Both the position numbers and the translations under genes were made by a program. Positions 32,791-43,493 of a DNA stretch of 64,000 nt are shown here, one piece after another. Positions within the stretch are counted from its first letter, which is position 1. Every line of letters starts with the position of its first letter. Source of the stretch: Myotis daubentonii (lineage: Eukaryota > Chordata > Mammalia > Chiroptera > Vespertilionidae); the NCBI RefSeq assembly GCF_963259705.1, contig NC_081848.1, positions 53,715,408 to 53,779,407 of the forward strand. The letters run 5' to 3'. Below the pieces are notes generated by a model. It ran no database searches and was not told the DNA's origin. It worked only from the letters and a program-made list of their open reading frames with translations.

Positions 32791-33949
32791 TTATTGTCCC
32801 ATCACCAAGGCAAGACACATGGACTTTCTAAAAATTTTTTTTCAATAAAAGCAGAATCAAATATTTTATGCATTTGTACATTTATCTCTAAACATGAAAG
32901 TGGAAGAGAAAAATTAAGAAAATAAAAAAAGAGCTTAAAAACGACACTCTCCTAGACCTAATGTTTTTATTAAGCTCCAGGTCTGTCTTGAATTCAAATA
33001 GGTTGGAACCAGAGTACTTTAGGGTAGGGACATATTTAAGAAATCCTTCCTAGTCTGCCAGAATCCTGCTCCTACAGCTCCCTCCCTTCCCAATCTACCC
33101 ATCCTCTGTCATTGAAATGCATCCCACAGGGGCTATGGACTGGGTAGTAGATGATGGGTGCACTTGAGACTCCCAGCCCAGTTCATAATCACTGTCCCTT
33201 TATGGGCTCTGTGCAAATGCATAATCGGTTTTATATAAAACATAGTTACGGGCACTCATTATGGTGGGAGGTAGTAGTTAACATAGAAATTACACAGTTG
33301 CAGATGTGTGATGTCAGGCCACTAATGAGTCAGCCTGGCAGCCTCACAGGTCCCACCTGATCCAGCGAGGGGCCTCTGGGCAGCTTCACCCCGGCCAGCA
33401 TGGAACGTTTAAGATAAGACGGTATTTCCTGGGCTCCAGCTTCCTTGCAACTTCTCCTCAGGATTCCTTCATCAGTGGAGGCTGCCTCCACCCCAGCCTG
33501 ACAATGAGCACCCAGCACATCTATTCCCATCCATTCATCCAACCACTGTCTTTGGAGCACCCCCTCTGCTAGCAATGGAGAAAACGTGATGAACAATATC
33601 AACTCTTTTCTCTGTTTTTGTGGATCTTGCAATTGACACATTTGGATTTTACATTTGGCATTTATGAATGAAACCAATGCCTTTTGGGTTCCAGGGGACA
33701 TATCTGATCCCCACTTGTGCAGAGCCAGCTGGGCAGGTGAGATGCTGAAGTGTCTAGCAGCAACAGCTGAGTACTGGGGAGCTGGGGGTGGGGATGGAAG
33801 AAACCAGGAAATCGAAATTGTTCAGCAGAAACTTTGGGGTTGGAAACAGGAGCCAAATCAGCAGGCCAGACATACAGGAGAAAGTGAACGGAGTTTCCAA
33901 AATTCCATTTTTGTTGCCTACAGTTCATTCTTCACTTGGCAGCTGGGGT
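32791..33949. other. Intergenic; possible small conserved patch
   Basis: Repeat-free stretch at 33160-33360 contains 'tgcaaatgcataatcggttt' (octamer-like) and 'gccactaatgagtcagcctg' (TAAT plus AP-1-like TGAGTCA). A reverse L2 trace lies at 33530-33600. Overlapping opposite-strand frames at 33.3-33.95 kb show no domain. Confidence 0.35.
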
Positions 33950-34449
33950 GATCTTTTAAACACTTAAGTCATACTGCATTTCTCTTCATTAAAGCTCTGC
34001 AGTGGTTCCCCGTTATGCTAGGAATATGATCCAAACTTCCTACTTTGGCCTGTAAGAACCTGGACGGTTGGTTCCCTGCCTGCTTCTTAGGATTCTCAGG
34101 CCTGATATCTTACCATTCTCCCTTCTGCTCATCTGCTCTACCCACACCGGCCTGCTTTCTGTCCCTGGAACACTGAGTCCAACCTCAGGGACTACGCACT
34201 CACTTTTTTCTCTTCCTGAAATGCTGTTCTCCCAGATTTTCTAAAAGCTGGCTACCTCTGAAAGTTGAAATTTTACCACTTGTTTATTGTTTGTCTCCTC
34301 CCACTAGACTATAAATTCCACAAAAGAAAGGAACTCATCTGGGTTGTTCATTGCTCTATCCTTAGAGCCTAGAACACTGCCTGACACACAGGAGGAACCC
34401 AACCACATTTGTTGAATGAATGAATGAATGAATGAATGAATGAATGAAT
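33950..34449 (+). mobile_element. L2 LINE, about 500 bp
   Basis: One of the longest L2 copies here: 'aagctctgcagtggttcccc', 'ccaaacttcctactttggcc', 'tttctcttcctgaaatgctg', 'cccactagactataaattcc', 'agcctagaacactgcctgac' and the terminal GAATGAAT array. Confidence 0.9.
34412..34449. repeat. (TGAA)9 tail of L2
   Basis: Nine perfect TGAA units, grown from the L2 terminal TGAA repeats. Confidence 0.95.
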
Positions 34450-35324
34450 AGAAAGTGAACAGCCAGTTATGGGAGTGAGATGAGAGAACTCAGTGTAATT
34501 TCTGTCAGAGCCTCCCCCTGCCATTGGCTCATTTGGATGATCTGTCAGCTGCATGATGTACACAAGGGTGTCATCTAAGCATCCCAGTGGGTAGAGGTCT
34601 GAATACTTGGGGAATATGCCCAGTCAGCAGAGTTCACTTAGAATCAGGCTTAAATGGCCACTGAGATGCTCCTTATAGTATAACTTCTGGGTATCAATAA
34701 CTTCTGAGTTGCGGTGATGGGAGTTTTGGTCTTTTCTTCTTGGATTGGTTATGAAGTCCTTTGAAAGACATTGCCATAACGGTGACACTGGAGATGTGAT
34801 CTGGGTCAGATCCTCATGGACCTGGAGAAGTCTGCATTCCAGCGGTGATGCCATCAGAAATGTAACAGATTGCTCTATAACAGTGTTGGGAAATGTAGAG
34901 AAAGTTTGCCATCATCCATTTGGAACTCCTAAAAACCAGTATTCTGGCTACATCCAGATATGAAAAGAATAAACCTTAATCCATGATCACAATATCTTAA
35001 CAGAGCAAAGAGGTATAATTTGCCTTTTCTTCTAGGCTTTGTCCATGTAATCAAGTCAAAGTATTTTCTTTTTTTGCCTCAATTGAAAGAAATTGCAACT
35101 CTTTCAAGGTCATGACTCTTCCAGGGCCATGTCTCTTTTCAGGGGCTGCCAGCTTCCAAAGCCTGATGACCTTGGGGCATCAAGGTCCAGTCCCTCGCCC
35201 TCACTGGAGATGACGCTGAAGGCCAGTGTAGTAGCTCCAGAGCTCCCCATGGGGCACCTTGGGTCTTCACTTGGCCTGCATTAGAGCTCAGTTTCTGCCC
35301 CTGACCCTTCCTGCTCCCTTCATC
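34450..35324. other. Intergenic sequence, nothing recognised
   Basis: No features visible. Short frames on both strands have no domains. Confidence 0.45.
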
Positions 35325-35712
35325 TTTGAATTAGCTCAAGCTGCCATAACAAAACATCACCCAGCGGGTGCCTTAGGCTACAGAAATTGGTTAGCTTCCA
35401 GTTTTGGAGGTTAAAGTATAAGATTAAGGAGCTGGCAGGATTGGTTTTTGGTGGAGACCCCTTTCCCTGGCTTACAGATGGCTACCTTTTTGCAGTGTCC
35501 TCCTATGGCCTTTCCTCTGTGTATATACAGAGAACTCTGCTGTCTCTCTTCTCATAAAGACACCAGTACTATAAAATTAGAGCCTCATCCTATGACTTTA
35601 TCTAACCTTAATTACCCCCTTAAAGTCTCTATCCCCAAGTACAGTCACATTGGGAATTAGGGCTTCGCCTATGAATTTTGGAGGGACACAATTCAGGCCA
35701 TAATATCTCCCT
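35325..35712 (-). mobile_element. MaLR-type LTR, reverse
   Basis: 'caagctgccataacaaaaca', 'ccagttttggaggttaaagt', 'atggcctttcctctgtgtat', 'taaccttaattaccccctta', 'aagtacagtcacattgggaa', 'tgaattttggagggacacaa' reproduce the reverse of an ERVL-MaLR LTR in full order. Confidence 0.8.
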
Positions 35713-35819
35713 TTTACGGGTGTGGACCCTAAACACACTGCTTAATAACCTTTCCGAACTGATGTCTGTCTCAGTGTCTGCTTTCCAGAAAACTCCAGTT
35801 GCCAACACACTTTTAAACC

Positions 35820-35880
35820 ATCCCAGGGGCACACAGTGCCTGGAAAGAGTAGTACTCAATAAATGTTGACTGAATGAATT
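35820..35880 (+). mobile_element. L2/MIR 3' end scrap
   Basis: 'agtactcaataaatgttgac' followed by TGAATGAATTG. Confidence 0.55.
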
Positions 35881-36200
35881 GATATTTGGATTTGCGCTCC
35901 AGTGTGAAGGATTACTCAGCACCATTAATTGCTAATGGCCAGAGAGAATAAAAATCCAGCTGTTCCCTTATGGGTTTTTATTTATGATTTGTTCCAAGAT
36001 GCCAGAGGCTGTTCACCGTGGAGACCTGCTGTGGATATGGGCACGGTGGGTTTTTATTTAATATTCATGTGTACAAACACCACAGACTTCAGCCCAGTGA
36101 TCCTGAGGTCAGATAGCCTTTATTTGCCAAGGTAGCAAAGGGGTCATCAGCCTGGCTGGGTCCCAGGTAGGAGTGTCTCAAGGGAAGAACAGAGATATTT
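35881..36200. other. Repeat-free AT-rich stretch
   Basis: Contains 'ccattaattgctaatggcca', an imperfect inverted repeat with two homeodomain-like cores, and two separate 'gggtttttattta' words about 75 bp apart. Possible regulatory sequence, weak. Confidence 0.3.
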
Positions 36201-36224
36201 TCTTGACTGACTGCTTTCTGTAAG

Positions 36225-36400
36225 GTAGTGTTACCCCCGAAGCCTTGTTGGCACATATTTTCTCACATGCTTCTCACAACTGCTCTATAAAGTAGGAACC
36301 CTTGTTCACTTCATTTGACGGATAGAGAAACGGAGGCTTCCTTGCCAATGGCACACAGCAGAGAGTGGCAGAGTTGAGAGTCAACCCTTGTCCAGCATCA
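36225..36400 (-). mobile_element. MIR SINE
   Basis: 'ctcacaactgctctataaag', 'acttcatttgacggatagag' and 'aaacggaggcttccttgcca' follow reverse MIR order. Confidence 0.65.
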
Positions 36401-37197
36401 AAGTCCCTGAAAGGAGGGTAGGACTTCCCAGTTCGATTCTATTCCATTTCAACAGAGGCATCTGCCCCCGGCTGCTCCTGTCACCTCCTGCCTCTCCAGG
36501 TCGATAGTGACAGGCTTGCCTGCCCTCTCCCTCCCCTTTCCATCCCAGCTGCTGTCTTCCCAGAGGCCTTTGCAAAGCTGAGGAGCCAGACCTCTGGGGG
36601 TCAGGCTGACACTACAAGTTAATGATTATCAGTTGAAACAAAACACTTGTTTACATGTTGCCATCATTAGAGGTTCCAGCCTTACTTTTGCTGGGCCTCC
36701 TGCCAGATGTTTGGAGGGGGTTTTCACAAGCTGTGCAGTTCACTAAATACAAAAGCACTCATATTAAGGAGTTTTAGTATTAGGCAGTGCCGTTCTGATA
36801 ATAGGTAACTGAATTTCTTCATCTGGTGCAAAAGGGACCAAGGCATTCCTTTAATTTTCTCAACTGGGGCACGCAGATGGTTCCTGAACCCCCACTGAGG
36901 AGAGCAGTTTGGTTTAATGGTATTCTGAGCATGTGTCTGGCTCCTGATAGATGCTGATGTTCTCTTCCTGGGAAAATCAGGGGAGACTTCATAGGAAAGT
37001 GGCATTTGCTCTTGATGTTAAAGAATATGCGCCCCCACTCCCCCAACCAGGTAAAAAGAAGGAATGGGGAAGAGAATTTCAGGGGAGACAACAGCATGTG
37101 CAAAGGCACTGGGGCATGGAAGTCTGTCTTTTTGAGGCTAGAAATCAGCTCCCTTAACGCTATGCACTTGTTAGAGTCTGGCTAGTTGCTATCCATA
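36401..37197. other. Intergenic; one ancient repeat trace
   Basis: 'gacaacagcatgtgcaaagg' at about 37090 belongs to the same unnamed dispersed repeat seen at 29 and 42 kb. A repeat-free patch at 36605-36700 contains 'gttaatgattatcagttgaa'. Confidence 0.4.
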
Positions 37198-37366
37198 CCA
37201 ATGGTTCTCAGCCCTACTTGAATATTAGAATCATTGGAGGAGCCTAAAATAATGACTCAGTCCTCCTCCCTAGATCTTAATTTAATCAGTCTGGGAGGGG
37301 ATTCTGAACATCTGTGTGTTTGAAAAGTTCTCCAGATTATTCTAATATACAGCCAAAGTATAGATT
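37198..37366 (+). mobile_element. MER5A-type hAT MITE
   Basis: Begins 'ccaatggttctcagccctac' and runs through 'atcattggaggagcctaaaa', 'ttaatcagtctgggagggga' and 'ctccagattattctaatata', the outline of MER5A. It is an ancient eutherian element; ends are eroded. Confidence 0.8.
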
Positions 37367-37779
37367 GATCCTTACATCTCTATGGCCTCTCATTGTCCCA
37401 ACTTAGGGACAAATGTATTAGTGAGAAACTTTGGCCAACTTTAAATTTGTCCCTGAGTGTGACTAAAGTGCAAAATGGGGCTTCTTGAGTGCTCAGCCTT
37501 GAGGGCAAACATTTCCCTTTGGGCTAGAGAGGCGTGTGAGGCACCCTCTTTCCTGTCGTTGCCTATTAGGGAAAGAATAACTTGCATGAAGAGCTCAACT
37601 TAGACCAGAGCCAGACCACATCCATCAATCACGTTGGTAAACAAATACAAATGCAACTCTCCTTCTGCTGACTTTTCTAGATGAAGAAAAAAATTGGTAA
37701 ATTATTCAAGGTAGGGAGAGCAGGTTTTGTAACCATGAATTGTAAGAGGGCTGAATAAGAGTCTATAGTAACCTATACA
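37367..37779. other. Intergenic sequence, nothing recognised
   Basis: No features visible. Confidence 0.45.
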
Positions 37780-38170
37780 TATTTTATCTCTATTTTTTTC
37801 ACTCCCTTGCAGAAGATTTCAGTTTTCGTTTCTCCCAAGCAGGACTGCTCACTTTGACATTCCCCGGGTGTCTGTAGTACTAGGCAATAATTAAATATCA
37901 GGTGCATAAGTTGCTCTTTAATTTGACATGTGTGCTCCAGGCAATAACGGCACGCAGTACCATGTGGGAGTGTAATTGCTAAGGAATAAAATCTTGTAGC
38001 GAGTGAGATCATTGTATCAGGTACGGTGTGACAGCTCATTTGATCATTATACCCAGGCTAAAGAGTTTGCCTAATTAGTTTCCATTAAAACTCACCCTTT
38101 AATCAAGAGTTATTCTTGCATAAAGAATGTCACTCGGTCCAGATGAATGAACAATGGTTCCCCCCTGAGA
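37780..38170. promoter_or_regulatory. Candidate conserved enhancer block 3
   Basis: About 390 bp without recognised repeats. It carries TAAT-type cores in 'ggcaataattaaatatcagg' (about 37880) and 'tgcctaattagtttccatta' (about 38068), and the direct pair 'aggcaataa' (about 37882 and 37938). Retained CpGs occur near 37945-38030 ('caataacggcacgcagtacc', 'aggtacggtgtgacagctca'). Same texture as blocks 1 and 2 but shorter. Confidence 0.4.
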
Positions 38171-38384
38171 TTGGACTCTCAGATGCACTGGGATGCCATA
38201 TGTCTTTTCAAACAATCCACACCCGGCCTTAAGCTGGGAAGCCTGAGCTGGAATGGCTGGTATGAATGAAGAGCAGGGAAGTCATTGGGAGGAGAGAATT
38301 GTGTGCTGCCAACCTTGGTGGGTGGGGCTTAGGATCTAAGGGAAGGCCCCTGCCAGTCACAGAAATCTGGGATTCCAGAGTCTT

Positions 38385-38495
38385 CCATATTCAGAGAGAA
38401 TGGGGAACCTCAGAGGGGAAGTGACTTGGTCATGGTCACACAGCAAGGGTGGCAAATCTTGGCCCAGTTCTTCTGACTTGAAGCCCAAAACTCAT
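38385..38495 (-). mobile_element. MIR SINE fragment
   Basis: 'aagtgacttggtcatggtca' and 'cacacagcaagggtggcaaa' are reverse MIR core. Confidence 0.65.
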
Positions 38496-38684
38496 TCTTT
38501 TTCATTCAATGGTGACCTCAATTCTCAAACTTTTTAGGACCAAGATATGAACCTCTCCCTTCGGATCCACTCTGAGTATTGGGCTTTGGGAAAGTGAGCA
38601 TGAGTTCTGGGGATACTCAGCATTCAATCTCATTTCATTTCCATTCAATTTCATTTCTGTCCTGTAGGCTCTGAAACCAACCTA

Positions 38685-38815
38685 CTCTCCATTTGAATCA
38701 CAGCTCTACACCTGAATAATTGCATGACCTTGGGCAAGTCACTTAATCTCTCTAAGATTTAGTTTCTTTACCTACAAGATAGGAGTAATAGTTCTTACCT
38801 TCTGGATAAAAGGAT
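38685..38815 (+). mobile_element. MIR SINE
   Basis: 'catgaccttgggcaagtcac' and 'ttaatctctctaagatttag' are a close match to the MIR core. Confidence 0.82.
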
Positions 38816-39025
38816 TCTTCTCTGTACATGCAATTCAGAGACATCTCTTCCCAATTTAGGTTTCCCAAGTGACCCTAATGCTCCCTTATTCCTGTATTCC
38901 AGTATGAGGCGTAACTCAAAAGAATTCAGACTTTTGACAATCTATGTGGGGATGATTTACCTTCTTTACTATAAGATTGACATCAGATTCAGATCCTATT
39001 CAGGGGTATCTGATGAGCTAGCACA
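38816..39025. other. Intergenic sequence
   Basis: Unassigned. The phrase 'aggcgtaactcaaaagaatt' near 38918 looks like a possible mariner end, but no matching partner end was found. Confidence 0.35.
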
Positions 39026-39033
39026 GTCTGATT

Positions 39034-39248
39034 CAGCCGTGGGCAAACTACGGCCCGCGGGCTGGATCCAGCCCATTTGAAATGAATAAAACTATTGAAA
39101 AAAAAAGACCGTACCCTTTTACGTAATGATGTTTACTTTGAATTTATATTAGTTCACACAAACACTCCATCCATGCTTTTGTTCCGGCCCTCCGGTCCAG
39201 TTTAAGAACTCATTGTGGCCCTCGAGTCAAAAAGTTTGCCCACCCCTG
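39034..39248 (-). mobile_element. Non-autonomous hAT MITE, family A
   Basis: 215 bp with inverted ends (CAGCCGTGGGCAAACTAC at left, GTTTGCCCACCCCTG at right), flanked by 8-bp duplications GTCTGATT (39026-39033) and GTCTGGTT (39249-39256). Internal segments 'acggcccgcgggctggatcc' and 'ctttgaatttatattagttc' match the element at 47346-47559, in opposite orientation. It encodes no transposase and is a bat-type nhAT element. Confidence 0.93.
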
Positions 39249-39592
39249 GTCTGGTTGGTGGAAGATGCCACAACTGAACTGGGATCTGACTAACGGAGCA
39301 AGAACCAAGCCACTGTGATCATGAGCTTCCCAGTTTCCTCTCTGGGCCAGTGATCTACTCCAGGGAAATGTTTCTGTCCTGAGGAAGTGTTTGCCAACAT
39401 TATGAGGGGTATTACTGCTGCAGCTTCATTCACTCCCATGGATGCACCTACCTCCATATGCTGTGGATTCTAAAACTTGTATCTTTAGCCTTGGTCTTCT
39501 ACATTTAACCTGGATTTCTAATTGTCAATTGGAAACTCTGGTACTTCAGAACAACCCACCTGATCCTAAACTTACATTTCATCTACTTCCCA

Positions 39593-39966
39593 GCTTCATT
39601 TACTTTTTATTAAAAAAACTAGAGGCCGGATGCACGAAATTCATGCAAGGGACTCAGCCTCACAGCCGCAGCAGCTGCCTTAGCCCTCCCAGCCAGGGCT
39701 TCATCCAGAAGGTCATTCAGTTGTCCAGTTTAATTAGCATATTATGCTTTTATTATTATAGATATTGTTCATTGATTTCAGAGAGGAAGGGAGAGGGAGT
39801 GAGAGATAGAAACATCAATGATGAGAGAGCATCATTGATTGGCTGCCTTCTGCATACCCCCTACTGGGGACTGAGCCTGAAACCCCCGGGCATGTGCCCT
39901 GACCTCCTGGTTCATAGGCTGACGCTCAACCACTGAGCCATGCTGGCTGGGCTTCATTTATTTTTA
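39593..39966 (-). mobile_element. Ves SINE with a HeliBat in its tail
   Basis: Reverse Ves body at about 39763-39951 ('ttcattgatttcagagagga', 'agaaacatcaatgatgagag', 'actgagccatgctggctggg'). The A-rich tail lies at the left (39604-39618). Near-identical flanks CTTCATTTACTTTTTA (from 39593) and CTTCATTTATTTTTAG (from 39952) are its target duplication. A Helitron splits tail from body. Confidence 0.88.
39619..39762 (-). mobile_element. HeliBat-type non-autonomous Helitron, short
   Basis: On the minus strand it starts TCTATAATAATAAAAGC and ends in a short hairpin followed by CTAG. On the plus strand this is CTAGAGGCCGGATGCACGAA at left. It sits exactly between A39618 and T39763, the A|T target of Helitrons, with no target duplication. 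At 144 bp it is internally deleted relative to the copy at 41.7 kb. Confidence 0.9.
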
Positions 39967-39999
39967 GAAAATTTAATTGACTTTGTCAAACACTAACAT

Positions 40000-40165
40000 C
40001 CAAGCTAAGGAACCTCAGAGCCGCCCTAGAGTGGGAGGACATGTGATGCAGTGAAAGAGTAGGAGCTCTCCAGCTGGAAGCCTGACTTGGGCAAATTGCT
40101 TAATCTGTCTGAGCTTAGTTCCCACATATTTAAAATTGGGTTTGATTACACTGCTTATATCATAA
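40000..40165 (+). mobile_element. MIR SINE fragment
   Basis: 'aagcctgacttgggcaaatt' and 'gcttaatctgtctgagctta' match MIR. Confidence 0.65.
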
Positions 40166-40475
40166 GACCCTTCCCCATCTGACTCTTGCTTGCCTTTCAA
40201 CTTAAGGCTTCATTGCTTTCCCCCAAGTACCCTTTGCTCAAGACACACCAGACTACCTACTCTGCCCAGGTCACAGCAAGCATTTTCCCTCATGCTTTCA
40301 TGCATTGGCATGTATTGTTTTCTGTCTGAAATGCTTTTCCTTCCCATGACCACCTGGCAAGCTCTTCCCATTCTCTATGTCTCAGCTTAAGAGTTAACAT
40401 TCCTAAACTTTTCTTGGTTTCCCAGACAGAGCTGGGGACTCTGTTGTTTACTCTTTCACAATATATATATATTTC
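40166..40475 (+). mobile_element. L2 LINE fragment
   Basis: 'ctgtctgaaatgcttttcct', 'atgtctcagcttaagagtta' and 'ggggactctgttgtttactc' follow L2 3' region order. Frames here are L2 noise. Confidence 0.7.
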
Positions 40476-41109
40476 TCTCTCAGGCACTCCTATACTCCAA
40501 ATATTCTAATTTATCTTTAATAGCTTTTAGCTTTTTAAAAAATAATTTCTATCATTTCCTCAGTCTGACTTACCAATTCACTACTTCACTTTTCTTCAAA
40601 AATTTATCTCATAGCCTGCATTGTTTCCTTCAGCTATTTATCTTTTTTATGCTTAATACTTTTACTTGGTATCTCTTATCTATTGTTCTTGCATCATATT
40701 GTTAATGCCCCGCCCCCAACTCATATGTTCTTAAGTGTATATGACATGCTTATTTTACATTTTGAATCATTTATCTTAATAAATCTGCTCCAGATATTGT
40801 TCTCTGTGTTGCCTTTTTTATAGTAATTATATCCTTAAATCTAGTTATTTTGGTTTATGAAGTTCTGTTTTCCTGAAACTATCTGTCAACCACATTGGCA
40901 ATGTGTATTGGAGAAAGTGGTTCTTGGAACCTATATTTTGCTATCACTTCTACATTTTTTTCAGTGTTAATTTAAGAGGAAGGAGAGAAAAATAATCAAG
41001 TGTCTTGGCAGAAACCAAAATTTTATATTTTATAATACTTGATATGCTCTCTACAAATGCATGTCATATTTGTTAGTGGTTAAAAATAAGGACTCTGAAG
41101 TTATACTGA
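40476..41109. other. AT-rich sequence, possibly L1 relic
   Basis: Strongly AT-rich, including a short (AT)n at about 40460. It may be an eroded L1M 3' region continuous with the next feature, but no diagnostic motif is certain. Confidence 0.35.
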
Positions 41110-41590
41110 TGGATTTTTCAATTTTACTTTAAAAATGTTAAATAAACTTTACAGTGATATATAATTTACATAAAATAAAATTCACTCATTTTGTAGATAG
41201 TATGGTGACTTTTGACAAATATATATATCCATGTAACTACTACTACAATGTATATATTGGATATTTTCATCACCCCCAAGTTCCCATTCCTAGTCAATAT
41301 TCACCCAGTTGCCTAGCCCTAGGTAAACACTGTTCTGCTTTCTTACACTATTAGATTTCTGTTTTTTTTCCCCCCTAAAGTTTCATATAGAGTGCATCAT
41401 ACTGTATGTGCTCTTTTCTGTCTGGCTTCTTTTAGTCATCATGAAGTTTTAGAGATTAATTCGTATTATTGTATCCATGTTGTGTTTGTTGCTTTTTGTT
41501 GCTAAGTAGTATTCCATTATAGGTATTTACCAAAATTTGTTCATCCAGGTTTCTATTGGTGAGCATTTGGGTTATTTCCTGCTTTTGGTT
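41110..41590 (-). mobile_element. L1M 3' UTR fragment
   Basis: Reverse L1M: 'agtgatatataatttacata', 'attttcatcacccccaagtt', 'catgttgtgtttgttgcttt', 'agtagtattccattataggt', 'gcttttggttattatgaatt'. The order and motifs are classic for old L1 3' ends. Confidence 0.82.
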
Positions 41591-41594
41591 ATTA

Positions 41595-42065
41595 TGAATT
41601 CCCAGCCTGCCACTTTTTAGCTGTACGCTCTCTGAAAATTTGCTTAACTTCCTTTTGTTTCAGTTTTTCTATGTGAAATGGGAATAATAATAGTACCTAG
41701 CTTATAAAGTTACTAGAGATCCAGTGCACGAAATTCATGCATGGGTAGGGTCCCAAGGCCTGGTTGGCAATCAGGGCCAATCTGTGGGGCGACAGGTGGG
41801 GTGATCAGGGGCCCCTGTTGGCACCCACCTTGGCTGGCCTGGGGCCTGAGGGCTGGGGGCAACTCCTGCATTGGGCGTCTTCCCCCTGGTGGTCAGTGTG
41901 CATCATAACGACTGGTTGTTCCAGGGATCGTTCTGCTGTTTGGTCAATTTGCATATTAGGCTTTTATTATATAGGATTGTGATGATGATGACCAAAAGAG
42001 TTAGTACATGTGAATTACTTAGTCTCTGGCATATAGCAAGCACTTAATAAATGCTATTATTAAAA
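41595..42065 (+). mobile_element. MIR SINE split by HeliBat
   Basis: MIR core at 41595-41711 ('gaaatgggaataataatagt', 'acctagcttataaagtt'). MIR 3' part at 41978-42065 ('gtgaattacttagtctctgg', 'agcacttaataaatgctatt'). Both on the plus strand and collinear. Confidence 0.82.
41713..41976 (-). mobile_element. HeliBat-type non-autonomous Helitron
   Basis: On the minus strand it begins TCCTATATAATAAAAGCC and ends with a hairpin (stem TGCATGAA against TTCGTGCA) and then CTAG. It lies exactly between A41712 and T41977 inside a MIR, with no target duplication, as expected for Helitrons. It codes for nothing; the 72-codon frame inside is chance. 264 bp. Confidence 0.95.
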
Positions 42066-42560
42066 TTTTTGTACTTTTGTCTTCCCACTGGAGTGTGGAT
42101 TCATTGAAAACAAGAATTAGGGTTTATTCTAGGACAGTGCCCAGCATTCATTCCTTCATTCATGTCTTCATTCATTTTTTCAGTCATAAGTTTTAACTGA
42201 GATGTACTATGTATCATACTCCATGCTGGTTGCTAAGGCTACATGTCATGTCATAGCCCCTGCTGTCATAGAACTTCAAGTCTAAAGTTAGAGACAGACA
42301 CACCAGGTTGTTACAATACAGGATGTTAGGGCAAGCTTAAGGGCTGTGAATGTCACCTAAACCAGACCTGGGAAGAAGCAAGAAAAAAAGTGATGACTCA
42401 ACTGTGAATACAGGATGAATGAGAATGACTTAGTTTGTGGGGAGAGAAGGAAGAGTGTGACAGATAATAGGAACAGTCTGTACAAAGGCTCAGGGGCAAG
42501 AGAGGATATACACATAAAACGTATAGCATAAAGGTTTGATGATAGAATAAATAGCAAAAC
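42066..42560 (-). mobile_element. L2-like and ancient dispersed repeat
   Basis: Starts with an L2-like plus segment (42070-42140), then reverse L2-type sequence ('cattcattccttcattcatg', 'tgtactatgtatcatactcc') that runs into the unnamed dispersed repeat also at 29 kb ('aacagtctgtacaaaggctc'). Confidence 0.5.
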
Positions 42561-42722
42561 TATTATAATGCGCCAAGAAAGAGCTATCAAAAACTGTGAC
42601 AGAGGAATGGATATAGGGCTTTAGTGGATGAGATAGACTGATGGAGTGGAAACTATTGACAAAACAGATTGAATGCAGTGGGAAGAAGAATGAAATCAAA
42701 GTGCATTCAAGGTTCTAAGATA

Positions 42723-42887
42723 CAATGGGGCCTTGACTTACGAGTGTCCCGACTAACGAGTTTTTTGAGATACTAGCCATCTCTCTGCAGATTTTTTGCA
42801 TTGAGTTGACAGAGTAATTTGAGTTAACGAGCTCCTTAACGAGCTCGGTCTCAGAATGAATTAAACTCGTAAGTCAAGGCCCCACTG
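42723..42887. mobile_element. Tc1/mariner-type (pogo-like) MITE
   Basis: 165 bp flanked by TA on both sides (42721-42722 and 42888-42889). Terminal inverted repeats of about 24 bp, beginning CAATGGGGCCTTGACTTACG at left and CAGTGGGGCCTTGACTTACG read from the right, differ at one base. The TA target and the ends identify Tc1/mariner; it has no coding capacity. Confidence 0.92.
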
Positions 42888-42940
42888 TACAGGTTACTGG
42901 GAAGATGAAACTCATTAAAAATCAGATGTTTGGAAGGAAG

Positions 42941-42941
<1 letters not shown>

Positions 42942-42991
<50 letters not shown>
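42942..42991. repeat. (TG)25 microsatellite
   Basis: Twenty-five perfect TG units, the longest dinucleotide run in the window. Confidence 0.95.
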
Positions 42992-42992
<1 letters not shown>

Positions 42993-43410
42993 TGATGGAA
43001 TAACTTCCTTTCTGGACATAATGGCCTTGAGGTGTTGGTGAACTTCCTACATTGATGTACTCAGGGGACTTGGGGGAGATGTGAGAGATGGAGAAATACA
43101 TTTGAGTGGAGAGAAGTGAGAGCAGCCCCTCAGTGAACACCTGGGAGGGGACTTTCAGGTGGAGCTCAACCCGCCCAGGTGTGTCCGATAAACTACATGG
43201 AGGGGCAGCCGGCTCATGGCATCTATTTGCACAAGCTCATTCCTTGCACTTGGGAAAGAAGCCTGCTTGCAGGGAGAGGGGAAGGGGCAGAGCAGACCTG
43301 TTGCAGGTCTGCCACGGAACCTGGTCCAGCCTCAGTGATTCAGGTCGAAGATCTGCGTAAAGAGGAACAAACTACATTTTAGAAAGTAGATTATGAGGCT
43401 CCAGTGGGAA

Positions 43411-43493
43411 GTCGATTTTTTTCTCATCAACATGTAACGACGTGGAACATAACGACGTTGAAGGGAACCACGTTATCTGAGGACCTGCTGTAC
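43411..43493 (-). mobile_element. Tigger/pogo-like element end
   Basis: Sequence ends 'cgttatctgaggacctgctg' followed by TA. Read in reverse it begins CAGCAGGTCCTCAGATAACG and repeats AACGACGT words, like one end of a pogo-type DNA transposon. The partner end was not found, so it is a fragment. Confidence 0.55.

Noticed and set aside
12330..35712. Intact endogenous retrovirus
   Set aside because: Only solo MaLR-type LTR relics are present; no gag, pol or env reading frames adjoin any of them.
38910..38945. Possible mariner end 'aggcgtaactcaaaag'
   Set aside because: No TA-flanked partner end or internal similarity found nearby.
39442..39936. 164-codon open frame
   Set aside because: Runs through a Ves SINE and a HeliBat insertion, so it was assembled by chance from unrelated mobile elements.
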